Part shown: piece after piece, positions 38,351-46,994 of the stretch
Numbering within the stretch: the first letter of the stretch is position 1
How the letters are laid out: each line of letters starts with the position of its first letter
DNA from: an uncultured Bacteroidales bacterium
GTDB taxonomy: Bacteria; Bacteroidota; Bacteroidia; Bacteroidales; Paludibacteraceae
Assembly: GCA_902798965.1 (NCBI GenBank)
Contig: CADBYS010000001.1
Coordinates: forward strand, 124,001 to 188,000
Direction of reading: 5' to 3'
Length of the DNA stretch: 64,000 nucleotides
Notes under the pieces: model-generated
What the model was told of the DNA's origin: nothing
The model's input: the letters and a program-made list of their open reading frames with translations, nothing else
Database searches by the model: none
Made by a program: the position numbers and the translations under genes

Positions 38351-39091
38351 AATCTGTGTATTGATCAGGGCAACTCGCGAACGAAGGTGGCTTTGTTTCG
38401 TGAGGATGGTAGGATTGCGAAGCACTTTATATACAAGCATTTCGCATCGGCAGAGGTAGAGCAGTTGTTTCAGCTCTATCCCATTGAGGATAGCATCATC
38501 AGTTCGGTGGTGAACATCGAGCCGGCTGTGGTGAATGCGCTAAGCAAGCACTCCCGCCATTTCGTGCTCTTCGACCATAACACGCCATTGCCGATTCAGA
38601 ATAATTATGGCACTCCGGCTACCTTGGGGCAAGACCGCTTGGCTGCTGCTGTTGGTGCCAATGCTATTTATCCGAAAGAGAATGTGCTGATTATCGATGC
38701 AGGGTCGGCTATTACGTACGACTTCGTTTCCGAAGATAACAGTTTCGTGGGCGGAAACATAGCACCGGGAATCAAGATGCGATTTACCATCCTGCATCGC
38801 ATGACAAAGAAACTACCTCTTGTGGAAGCTGAGGAAAACGAACTGTTACCGCTGTTTGGCCGTAACACGCGCGATGCAATAGCCGCCGGCGTGATACGGG
38901 GAATCATCTTCGAGGTCAAAGGATACATGCGTGATTTGCAGGAACAGATCCCGCACTACAAAACTATCATTACCGGCGGTAATGCCCCATTCATTCTGCA
39001 CGGTATGCGCGATGAACTACGGTTTGAACGACACCTTGTCTTGATGGGCTTGAATCAGATATTGTTATACAATAGCAAGCAGACTGTTTAG
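38348..39091 (+). CDS. coaX: Type III pantothenate kinase
   Basis: 247 residues. First step of CoA synthesis. ASKHA-fold marks: N-terminal CIDQGNSRTKVALF (phosphate-binding), GQDRLAAAVGA, IIDAGSAITYDFV and GGNIAPGIKMR. The gene sits directly after an acyl-CoA ligase, both concerned with CoA. Confidence 0.92.
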   Translation: MNLCIDQGNSRTKVALFREDGRIAKHFIYKHFASAEVEQLFQLYPIEDSIISSVVNIEPAVVNALSKHSRHFVLFDHNTPLPIQNNYGTPATLGQDRLAAAVGANAIYPKENVLIIDAGSAITYDFVSEDNSFVGGNIAPGIKMRFTILHRMTKKLPLVEAEENELLPLFGRNTRDAIAAGVIRGIIFEVKGYMRDLQEQIPHYKTIITGGNAPFILHGMRDELRFERHLVLMGLNQILLYNSKQTV

Positions 39092-39128
39092 AGTTTGGCA
39101 CGATAATTGCTGAGTATAGAACAAAGAC

Positions 39129-39148
39129 GACAGCCAATCTTGGCTGCT
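39129..39148 (+). repeat. 20-base intercistronic hairpin, copy 4
   Basis: GACAGCCAATCTTGGCTGCT; the inner seven pairs (39131-39146) are perfect with a 2-base loop. It lies 9 bases before the ATG at 39158. Confidence 0.7.
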
Positions 39149-39157
39149 CAAAGAGAA

Positions 39158-40360
39158 ATGAAGAAAATAGTATTGACATATATAATGGTTGCGCTGGCAA
39201 TGTGCGTTAGTGCGCAGAACATGACCAGTTCGCCGTATTCGCGGTTTGCGTACGGCGACTTGGGTGATGATGCGCCAAATACATACCGTGGTATGGGTGG
39301 AGTAGGCATAGGCATGCGTACTAACAAAGCCATCAACCCGTTGCAACCTGCTTCGTACACCGGCATGGATAGTTTGACATTCATGTTCGACTTGGCCGGT
39401 AGCGTGATGTGGACAACGTTTGCGGATGCTACAGGGCGTCGCAACCGCGCCAATGGTAATTTGGAATACATAACGTTGCAAGTACCTTTGTGGCGTCGGT
39501 ATATAGCTGCATCGGCCGGTGTGATGCCCTATACATCGGTAGGATACAACTTCGCACTTGCGGATTCCATCGGTTCGGATTATCACTATACCACTTCCTA
39601 TGCCGGTGAAGGCGGCATAACCGAGGTTTATGGAGGCTTGAGTTTCAATCTGTTGGACTGGTTTGCGGTAGGAGCCAATGTGTATTATATGTTCGGCGAA
39701 GTATCCAACCTCCGTGCGCTGACATTTTCTGAAGCCGACATGACAGGGGTTGCACAGTACGGGTTACTTAAAGTAAGCAGTGTACGCACACGCGTTGGTG
39801 CGCAGTTTTTCCACAACTTTAATGACCGAAACGCCTTTACCATAGGTGCTATTTGGGAACCCAAATTGAAGCTCAATGGCGACTATACCCTTGTTGAAAC
39901 AACATGGTTGGATACAGTGGGTACTACACTATCCGAGATGCACGTTCCCATGCAGTGGGGTGTAGGCGCATCCTACACTTGGCAGCAACGACTTACCGTT
40001 GCATTCGACTACACGTGGCAAGGATGGGGGGATGTGAAGACGTATGCAGGGCAGTCGCTACGTTCACGATCGGTTTATGCCGTAGGAGCCGAATACAGAC
40101 ATAACCCTTTGGGAAGGAATTATGTGGACAGGATGTGTTGGCGTTTAGGCGCAAAGATGGCTGACCCCTACCAACTGAATGTGAATGGCAAGGAATACAA
40201 AGTATCGATGGGTATAGGATTCCCGCTTAGGAACACGGCTACAGTTTTCAATGCAACGGTTGAATATGGACACCGAGGCGTGTTGCTCAAAGAGGACTAT
40301 CTGAAGCTAACTATCAATGCTGCTATCAACGAGACTTGGTTCTTCAAGCGCAAGCTGTAA
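39158..40360 (+). CDS. Outer membrane beta-barrel protein
   Basis: 400 residues with signal peptide MKKIVLTYIMVALAMCVSAQ. The mature N-terminus NMTSSPYSRFAYGDLG and GMGGVGIGMR resemble a group of FadL/OMPP1-like barrels in Bacteroidota; the rest is amphipathic strands, ending WFFKRKL. It may transport a hydrophobic substrate, which would fit the nearby acyl-CoA ligase, but that is inference. I chose ATG 39158 over a longer frame that would include the hairpin. Confidence 0.75.
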   Translation: MKKIVLTYIMVALAMCVSAQNMTSSPYSRFAYGDLGDDAPNTYRGMGGVGIGMRTNKAINPLQPASYTGMDSLTFMFDLAGSVMWTTFADATGRRNRANGNLEYITLQVPLWRRYIAASAGVMPYTSVGYNFALADSIGSDYHYTTSYAGEGGITEVYGGLSFNLLDWFAVGANVYYMFGEVSNLRALTFSEADMTGVAQYGLLKVSSVRTRVGAQFFHNFNDRNAFTIGAIWEPKLKLNGDYTLVETTWLDTVGTTLSEMHVPMQWGVGASYTWQQRLTVAFDYTWQGWGDVKTYAGQSLRSRSVYAVGAEYRHNPLGRNYVDRMCWRLGAKMADPYQLNVNGKEYKVSMGIGFPLRNTATVFNATVEYGHRGVLLKEDYLKLTINAAINETWFFKRKL

Positions 40361-40390
40361 ACCGCTACGCTCAAAGATAAAAGATGAATG
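40361..40390 (+). repeat. ACCGCTACGCTCAAAG element
   Basis: ACCGCTACGCTCAAAG directly after the stop of the barrel gene. The same element, GACCGCT(T/A)CGCT(C/G)AAAG, occurs at 58091, 61421 and 63971 in V-ATPase operon spacers. Confidence 0.6.
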
Positions 40391-40412
40391 AATTAACTAA
40401 ATTATTATAATC

Positions 40413-41816
40413 ATGAAAAAGTCATTAATTGCAATCGTATTGCTGGCTGCTATGCCGGCACTCGTAATGGCAAAGAAACCTCAGAAACCCGCTGAGCCCG
40501 TGGCTGAGCCGGAACCCGTAGAGGAGAATGTGGTAACCGAAGAGTGCATCATTAACGTATCGTTGTTCAACGAATCGGTAAAGAACAAACAATATGCTGA
40601 TGCATGGGATCCCTGGTGGCAGGTTTATACCACTTGCCCAAGTGCCAACAAGGCTATTTACACCCGTGGCGACGAACTGGTTGAGTGGAAGATCTCGCAA
40701 ACGCAAGATGAGGAAGAGTATCATAAGTTGCGCGAACTGCTGATGACGCTTCACGACAAGCGTATCAAATACTTCGGCGACGATCCAAAGTACCCCAAGG
40801 CTTATATCTTAGGTCTGAAGGGTGTGGACTACTGCAACTTCTACAAGGAAGACCCGAAGAAAGATCCCGCCTACGAATGGCTCAAGGAGTCGATCATGGG
40901 TATGAAGGAGAAATCGCAGATCCAAGTGCTCAAGCAGTTTGCTGACCTGAGCAATGCCCGTTACAAACTGGATCCGGAGCAGTATGGCGCTGCCTACATC
41001 GCTGACTACCAGACTGTATCGATGATTCTGGCTGCACAGGCTGCAGATCCTGCCAACAAGAACGCTATGCGTGCACAGGAGAACAAGGATTACGTAGATC
41101 AGATGTTTGCCTCGTCGGGTGCTGCCAACTGCGACAAGCTCGACGAGATCTTTGGCCCGATTGTCAACGACAATATATCCAATCTGGATATGCTGAACAA
41201 GATTATGGCTATGTTCCGCCGCGTTAAGTGCACGGAGAGTGAGATCTACTTCATGGCAGCTGCTGCAGCTCACAAGTTGGAGCCCACCGAGGAGAGCGCT
41301 GCCGGTTGCGCCAAGATGTGCATGAAGAAAGGCGACTACAAGGATGCTGTTACGTACTACGAGCAAGCTATCGAGCTCTCGCCAGAGGATGACAAGGAGG
41401 ATAGGGCTGAGTACCTGTTCAACATCGCGTACATTTACTTCGACAAGATCAAATCGTACCAACTGTCTCGTCAGTACCTGCGTCGTTCGCTGGAGTTGAT
41501 GGCCAACCAAGGTCGCTGCTACATCTTGATGGGTATGCTCTATGCCGCATCGCAACCGTACGGCGAAGGAATGGCTGCCGCCAAAGCTGCTATCCTGAAC
41601 AAGACCGTCTTCTGGGCTGCTGTGGATAAGTTCCAGAAAGCCAAGATGGTTGATCCCGACGTAGCCGATGATGCCAACAAGCTGATTGCTTCGTATTCGA
41701 AGTACTTCCCCACCAAGGAGGAGATCTTCGACCTGCCGGAGTTGCAGGATGGCGCTTCGTTCACCGTAGGCGGATGGATCCAGGAAACAACAACATGCCG
41801 TGCTGCTAAGCAATAA
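40413..41816 (+). CDS. Secreted TPR-repeat protein
   Basis: 467 residues with signal peptide MKKSLIAIVLLAAMPALVMA and a Pro/Glu-rich linker. Helical repeats follow; the clearest tetratricopeptide pairs are at about residues 300-360 (KKGDYKDAVTYYEQAIELSP, EYLFNIAYIYFDKIKSYQ). It probably acts as a periplasmic scaffold. Its 3' end overlaps the lptC start by 17 bases. Confidence 0.8.
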   Translation: MKKSLIAIVLLAAMPALVMAKKPQKPAEPVAEPEPVEENVVTEECIINVSLFNESVKNKQYADAWDPWWQVYTTCPSANKAIYTRGDELVEWKISQTQDEEEYHKLRELLMTLHDKRIKYFGDDPKYPKAYILGLKGVDYCNFYKEDPKKDPAYEWLKESIMGMKEKSQIQVLKQFADLSNARYKLDPEQYGAAYIADYQTVSMILAAQAADPANKNAMRAQENKDYVDQMFASSGAANCDKLDEIFGPIVNDNISNLDMLNKIMAMFRRVKCTESEIYFMAAAAAHKLEPTEESAAGCAKMCMKKGDYKDAVTYYEQAIELSPEDDKEDRAEYLFNIAYIYFDKIKSYQLSRQYLRRSLELMANQGRCYILMGMLYAASQPYGEGMAAAKAAILNKTVFWAAVDKFQKAKMVDPDVADDANKLIASYSKYFPTKEEIFDLPELQDGASFTVGGWIQETTTCRAAKQ

Positions 41817-42411
41817 GCGACATATCATACTGAGCATTGCCATCGTCTTGATGGCAATGCTCTTATTTCCTTCCTGCTATCGCAGGGAGGTAAAGTTGCG
41901 TATGGAGGCAATAGGCGATCGTAGTGCCATGCCTGTGCTCGATGCTCAACAGGTGACCACGCTCATCTCCGACTCCGGCGTCACGCGCTATCGCATCACT
42001 TCTCGCGAGTGGCAGATATACGACAAAGCCGATCCTGCCTATTGGGAGTTCCCGAAAGGGATCTATCTTGAGCAGTTTGACAATGCGTTGAATATCTCAT
42101 CAACCTTGCGTGCCGACTACGCCTCTTACAACGAGAAAGAGGAGATTTGGCGTTTGGCTGGTAATGTCTATGCTACGAATGTCAACGGTGAAGAGTTCGA
42201 GACACCCGAGTTGTTCTGGAATCAGAAAACAGAGCGCGTTTATTCCGATTCCGCCATATCCATTACCCAGCCGCCTACGCCTACGGCACTACAAACTGAA
42301 GGGGCTAATGCAAAAGGATCGGTGATCAAAGGTGTGGGATTTGAGTCGAACCAGGACATGACCCGTTATACTATACGCCGACCAACAGGCATATTCCCCA
42401 TTGAAGATTGA
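41800..42411 (+). CDS. lptC: LPS export protein LptC
   Basis: 203 residues. A hydrophobic N-terminus ends in a lipobox LFPSC, so it is likely a lipoprotein. The beta-jellyroll region shows the LptC pattern (VTRYRITSREWQIYDKAD, ADYASYNEKEEIWRLAGNVY, LFWNQKTERVYSD). LptC hands lipopolysaccharide from LptBFG to LptA. The start is GTG at 41800, inside the TPR gene; the next ATG (41851) would leave too short a signal with no positive charge. Confidence 0.82.
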   Translation: MLLSNKRHIILSIAIVLMAMLLFPSCYRREVKLRMEAIGDRSAMPVLDAQQVTTLISDSGVTRYRITSREWQIYDKADPAYWEFPKGIYLEQFDNALNISSTLRADYASYNEKEEIWRLAGNVYATNVNGEEFETPELFWNQKTERVYSDSAISITQPPTPTALQTEGANAKGSVIKGVGFESNQDMTRYTIRRPTGIFPIED

Positions 42412-42437
42412 TGACTGAAAACTAATAATCTACAACC

Positions 42438-43625
42438 ATGACAATCCTGATTTTCCTTCTTACGCTCGGCATTGAGATGCTTGAGCAGCAACATTTCGAA
42501 CCCTTGCAAGGCAAGCGTGTGGCTTTGTGTACGAATCCAACAGGCGTTGACCATCAGTTGCGCTCCACGGTAGATATACTATTCGAGGGGCAGCAAGTAG
42601 GTGACTACAAGCTTGTAGCGCTTTTCGGACCCGAACATGGTGTGCGCGGCAATGCGCATGCAGGCGATGCCGTGAGCAACGAAGTGGATGCCAAGACCGG
42701 TATCCCTATGATGTCATTGTACGGAAAGACGCGCAAACCCTCGGCTGAGATGCTCAGCGGCATAGATTGTGTGGTATATGATATACAGGATATTGGTTGT
42801 CGATCGTTTACGTACATCTCCACCATGGGCAACCTGATGGAAGCCTGCGCCGAATATGGCAAGCAACTCATCGTACTGGACAGGCCGAATCCGCTCGGCG
42901 GCGAGAAGATAGAGGGAAACCTGGTGGAAGAGGGTTACTTCTCGTTCGTATCGCAGTTCAAGATTCCCTATCTTTATGGTCAGACCTGCGGTGAGTTGGC
43001 CTTGTACCTGAATGCGCAATCCGACAAACCCTGCCAACTCATTGTGATACCGATGGAAGGTTGGCGACGCGATATGACCTGGGAGGAGACTGACCTGGAG
43101 TGGGTAGTGGCTTCGCCGCATATACCCCAAGCCAAGACCGCGCTGTTCTACCCGGCTACGGGCATCTTCGGCGAACTGGGCTACGTGAGCATTGGAGTGG
43201 GGTATACCTTACCCTTCGAACTGATAGGCGCTCCATGGATTGATGCCGAGGCACTGGCAGACAAACTGAATGCTCGCAAGGTGCCCGGCGTGGTGTTCCG
43301 CCCCATCTTCTTCAAGCCCTATTACAGCAACTTCAACGGCGAACAATGCCAAGGGGTTCAGATTCATCTGCTTGATTACAAGCAGGCACACTTGAGTGAT
43401 TTGCAGTTCATCATCGTTGAGGCGCTGATGGAATTGTATCCTGAGAAGAACGTGTTCCAGCAGTGCAACCAGAAGCGCCTGAATATGTTCGACAAGGTAT
43501 GTGGCTCACCGTACATCCGGGAGCACTTTAGCCAACGCTACAAGTGGGAGGATATACGCGACTATTGGTACAAGGATGCCGAGGCGTACCGCAAAGCCTC
43601 TTCACCCTATTACTTGTATAAGTAA
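42438..43625 (+). CDS. namZ: DUF1343 exo-beta-N-acetylmuramidase
   Basis: 395 residues. The DUF1343/NamZ family removes terminal N-acetylmuramic acid from peptidoglycan fragments. Visible family segments: VALCTNPTGVDHQLRSTVD, ALFGPEHGVRGNAHAGD, YDIQDIGCRSFTYISTM, DRPNPLGG. The N-terminus MTILIFLLTLGIEML is a short hydrophobic start, perhaps a weak signal. With the secreted amidase and the AmpG-like transporter elsewhere in the window it suggests wall recycling. Confidence 0.85.
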   Translation: MTILIFLLTLGIEMLEQQHFEPLQGKRVALCTNPTGVDHQLRSTVDILFEGQQVGDYKLVALFGPEHGVRGNAHAGDAVSNEVDAKTGIPMMSLYGKTRKPSAEMLSGIDCVVYDIQDIGCRSFTYISTMGNLMEACAEYGKQLIVLDRPNPLGGEKIEGNLVEEGYFSFVSQFKIPYLYGQTCGELALYLNAQSDKPCQLIVIPMEGWRRDMTWEETDLEWVVASPHIPQAKTALFYPATGIFGELGYVSIGVGYTLPFELIGAPWIDAEALADKLNARKVPGVVFRPIFFKPYYSNFNGEQCQGVQIHLLDYKQAHLSDLQFIIVEALMELYPEKNVFQQCNQKRLNMFDKVCGSPYIREHFSQRYKWEDIRDYWYKDAEAYRKASSPYYLYK

Positions 43626-43638
43626 TTACGAATTAAGG

Positions 43639-46425
43639 ATGGAAAGTTCAAAGGCATATATTCATCGTTTGGCATGGGGAACAGACGCGGGTTTCTATCG
43701 CCTTATTCCCCAAGAGGTGTTGCACCCGTCCACCGAGCAACATATACAACAAATAATTGCGCGTGCGCATAAAGAAGGCAAGCATATCACGTTCCGCGCT
43801 GCAGGTACGTCGCTTTCCGGGCAGACTGTTTCCGACAGTCTGCTTGTCGTTTGCGGCAAGAAGTGGGAACGGTACGAAGTGCATAACAACGGCGAGACGA
43901 TCACCTTACAGCCTGGTATCATCGGTCAGCGTGTGAACGATATACTTCGTCTGTACGGTCGGTACTTCACACCTGATCCGGCATCTATCCGTTCGGCTAT
44001 GGTGGGCGGCATAGTTAACAACAATGCGTCCGGTATGTGCTGTGGCACGCACGCCAACTCCTATCGAATGATGGAGTCTGCCAGGATGATCCTTGCCGAT
44101 GGCACGTTGCTTGATACAGGCAACAAGGAGAGCCGTGAGCAGTTTGCGCGTTCCCATCCCGCTTTCCTGCAAGCGTTGCGCGATATGCATGAACACGTAA
44201 TAGCTGACAAGCATCTATCGGAACTCATTCGCCGCAAATACAGTATAAAGAACGTTACAGGACTGAATATCTTACCCATACTTGAGTATGATGACCCGAT
44301 GGATATGATGGCTCATCTGCTTGTTGGTTCGGAGGGTACATTGGCTTTCCTTTCGTCGGTGACGATGCGCACGGCTGCTATCCAACCTGCCTCGGCATCA
44401 GCGTTGCTGCTATTCCCCACCACGCAGTCGGCGTGCGAAGCGGTGATGGCAATGAAGAAACAAGGCGAAGTTTCAGCTGCCGAGTTCTTCGACCGCAAAG
44501 CGATGCTCACCGTTGAGAATGACTTCCCCGAACTTTGCGGTTTGCCGGAGGATGCCGGTGCAGTGCTTGTGCGGCTTGATGCAGATACAGATGAATTGCT
44601 CGACGAGAAGAAACGTCATCTGGTGATGCTACTTAGCATGTTCGAACTATGCCAACCTGCCCACATCACTTCCGACAAGGCATTGGTAAGCAAGTACTGG
44701 GCGATGCGCTCAGGCATCTTCCCGGCAGTAGGCGGCAAGCGACCGATAGGCACTACCTGCCTGATAGAAGACATTGCTTTCCCTATCGAACATCTGGCTG
44801 TAGCCACGCGCGACTTACAACGATTGTTTGTGGAGCATAACTATCCAGATGCAGTTATCTATGGTCACGCGCTGGAAGGTAACTACCACTTCATCCTCAA
44901 TCAGCGTTTCGACACTCCTGAATCCATCGCACAATACGACAAGATGATGCACGCCGTAGTGGATCTGGTGGTCGATAAGTACCACGGCAGCCTGAAAGCC
45001 GAGCACGGCACGGGCAGAAACATGGCGCCGTTTGTGCGCCGTGAGTGGGGAGATGAGGCCTACGAACTGATGAAGCAGATCAAGCAACTCTTTGATCCCG
45101 AAAATATATTCAATCCGGGCGTAATCTTCTGTGAGGATGAGCAGTCGTACATCAGCAACTTGAAGCCGCTGCCCGAGGTGCATGAATTGGTTGACCGCTG
45201 CATTGAGTGTGGCTTCTGCGAGGTAAATTGCGTATCGTGCGGTTTCGCTCTCTCATCTCGTCAACGCATCATCATTCAGCGCGAAATAGCACGCTTGCAC
45301 GCCATAGGCGAACACGGGCAAGCCAAGCAACTAAGCCGTGCGTTCCTCAAGGAGGGCGAACAACTTTGTGCGGGCGATGGCCTGTGCTCAACATCATGCC
45401 CGATAGGTATCAATGTTGGCGAATATATCCATTATCTGCGTGAGCAGCAGATGTCAGCTGCAGCCAAGAACCTGGGACGTTTTGCCGGTAGGCATTTCAG
45501 CGGCGTAGCCGGAAGTGTGGCATCGATGTTGAACGTGGCAAACGCTGCGCGCATGGTGCTGGGAAACACGTTGATGAGTGGCATTTGCAAAGGATTGTAT
45601 TATGTCAGCGGCAAGACTATCCCGTTGTGGACGCCCGCAGTTCCTGCTGGAAAAGTCAGAAAGCGTAAATCAGCAACTCATCAATCCTTCAATCCGTCGG
45701 TTGGCAAAGTGGTATATTTCCCCTCGTGCCTGAACCAGCGTTTGGACAGCGTTCCCGGCACGGCTTATCCTACAACCGTGGAAGCCACTGTTATGTTGCT
45801 GCAACGTGCGGGATATGAAGTGATCTACCCCGAACAGATGGAGCAACTCTGTTGCGGCACGATATGGGAAAGCAAAGGAATGCCTGATGAGGCTGACCGC
45901 AAAGGAAATGAACTGCGCGAGGCTCTGCTGCGTGCCTCGAACAACGGCGAGTATCCCGTATTATGTGACCAGAGTCCATGCCTGTATCGGATGCGCCACA
46001 CCAACCAGGCGGCACACGATGGCAAGAGCCTGCAACTGTATGAGCCTATTGAATTCATTCAATGCTTCGTGCTACCAAGGCTCACAGTTCGCAAGCTGGA
46101 TACAGTAGTGGCTGTTCATCCTACTTGCTCTACGCGTAAGATGCATCTGGAGCAGGCACTCGTTGATGTTGCCAAAGCCTGCGCACGCGAGGTGGTCGTG
46201 CCCGAAGGAGTAGGGTGTTGCGCTTTTGCCGGGGATAAAGGATTCACGCATCCCGAACTGAACAAATGGGCGCTACGGCACTTGCGCGAGCAGATAGAGA
46301 AGAGTGGCGCTACACTTGGTTTCAGTAACTCACGTACCTGCGAGATCGGCTTGATGCAGCATGGCGGCATACCGTATTTGAATATAGTTCACTTGGTATT
46401 AATGGCATCCGAGGAAAAACATTAA
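43639..46425 (+). CDS. FAD-linked oxidase/Fe-S dehydrogenase (D-lactate dehydrogenase type)
   Basis: 928 residues. The N-terminal FAD-binding_4 domain (FRAAGTSLSGQTVSD, VGGIVNNNASGMCCGTHANS) and the FAD-oxidase C domain (KAEHGTGRNMAPFV, LFDPENIFNPGVI) occupy about residues 1-500. Then come two 4Fe-4S clusters (CIECGFCEVNC, CAGDGLCSTSCP) and two CCG domains (FPSCLNQR, CCGTIWE; HPTCSTRKM, CCAFAGDKG). It oxidises a D-2-hydroxy acid such as D-lactate and passes electrons to quinone or another carrier. The start at 43639 follows the upstream stop by 13 bases. Confidence 0.88.
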   Translation: MESSKAYIHRLAWGTDAGFYRLIPQEVLHPSTEQHIQQIIARAHKEGKHITFRAAGTSLSGQTVSDSLLVVCGKKWERYEVHNNGETITLQPGIIGQRVNDILRLYGRYFTPDPASIRSAMVGGIVNNNASGMCCGTHANSYRMMESARMILADGTLLDTGNKESREQFARSHPAFLQALRDMHEHVIADKHLSELIRRKYSIKNVTGLNILPILEYDDPMDMMAHLLVGSEGTLAFLSSVTMRTAAIQPASASALLLFPTTQSACEAVMAMKKQGEVSAAEFFDRKAMLTVENDFPELCGLPEDAGAVLVRLDADTDELLDEKKRHLVMLLSMFELCQPAHITSDKALVSKYWAMRSGIFPAVGGKRPIGTTCLIEDIAFPIEHLAVATRDLQRLFVEHNYPDAVIYGHALEGNYHFILNQRFDTPESIAQYDKMMHAVVDLVVDKYHGSLKAEHGTGRNMAPFVRREWGDEAYELMKQIKQLFDPENIFNPGVIFCEDEQSYISNLKPLPEVHELVDRCIECGFCEVNCVSCGFALSSRQRIIIQREIARLHAIGEHGQAKQLSRAFLKEGEQLCAGDGLCSTSCPIGINVGEYIHYLREQQMSAAAKNLGRFAGRHFSGVAGSVASMLNVANAARMVLGNTLMSGICKGLYYVSGKTIPLWTPAVPAGKVRKRKSATHQSFNPSVGKVVYFPSCLNQRLDSVPGTAYPTTVEATVMLLQRAGYEVIYPEQMEQLCCGTIWESKGMPDEADRKGNELREALLRASNNGEYPVLCDQSPCLYRMRHTNQAAHDGKSLQLYEPIEFIQCFVLPRLTVRKLDTVVAVHPTCSTRKMHLEQALVDVAKACAREVVVPEGVGCCAFAGDKGFTHPELNKWALRHLREQIEKSGATLGFSNSRTCEIGLMQHGGIPYLNIVHLVLMASEEKH

Positions 46426-46427
46426 TC

Positions 46428-46451
46428 TGTTAAATTGTTAAACGGTTACAT
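46428..46451 (+). repeat. GTTAAA 8-base array
   Basis: CTGTTAAA, TTGTTAAA, CGGTTACA, period 8, between two co-directional genes; related to 36588-36609. Confidence 0.55.
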
Positions 46452-46456
46452 TGCGT

Positions 46457-46969
46457 ATGGAGAATAGAGAGATAGAGAGGAAGTTCCTCGTGAAGGATGA
46501 GTCGTGGCGCGAGCAGGTCATCACGCATTACGACATGATGCAAGGTTATGTATGTCGCGAACCCGGCAAGACCGTACGTATTCGTCTGCGTACCGATGCC
46601 GATGGCAAACAACAAGCGTTCCTAACATTCAAGTACAAAATAGCATCATTCACGCGCTTTGAGTGGGAACGCGAGATTAGTGTGGAGGATTTCCGTGCCT
46701 TACTGCCTATGTGTCAAGGACGGTTCATCAGCAAGACGCGTTACATCCTGCCCGCACAGGCTGTAGCTGACAAGGCGAACAAAAAACAGGAAAGCTCCGA
46801 AGAACTTCCCTGCTTGAAGTGGGAGATTGACGTCTTTCAGCATCCGCGTCCTGGCTTGGTGCTGGCGGAAATCGAATTGCCCGATGAACATACGGAGTTC
46901 ATTCACCCGGCATTTATCGGGGAGGATGTCACCGGCGATCCGCAGTACTACAACGCCAATATGATTTAA
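46457..46969 (+). CDS. CYTH-domain protein
   Basis: 170 residues. The N-terminal ENREIERKFLV contains the ExExK signature of CYTH/triphosphate tunnel enzymes; charged strand ends (GKTVRIRLRTD, FLTFKYK, FERE-like) line the tunnel. It may hydrolyse inorganic triphosphate or bind a nucleotide; some CYTH proteins make cAMP. I prefer ATG 46457 to the TTG two codons earlier. Confidence 0.85.
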   Translation: MENREIERKFLVKDESWREQVITHYDMMQGYVCREPGKTVRIRLRTDADGKQQAFLTFKYKIASFTRFEWEREISVEDFRALLPMCQGRFISKTRYILPAQAVADKANKKQESSEELPCLKWEIDVFQHPRPGLVLAEIELPDEHTEFIHPAFIGEDVTGDPQYYNANMI

Positions 46970-46994
46970 TTCAAATAAACAATTAATAATTAAT

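Noticed and set aside
40373..40380. CAAAGATA as a minus-strand -7 box
   Set aside because: No -33 box at 20 bases and no minus-strand gene downstream; it belongs to the ACCGCTACGCTCAAAG element.
43501..43638. 46-residue extension of the FAD/Fe-S dehydrogenase
   Set aside because: It lies inside the namZ gene in another frame and has no relation to the FAD domain.
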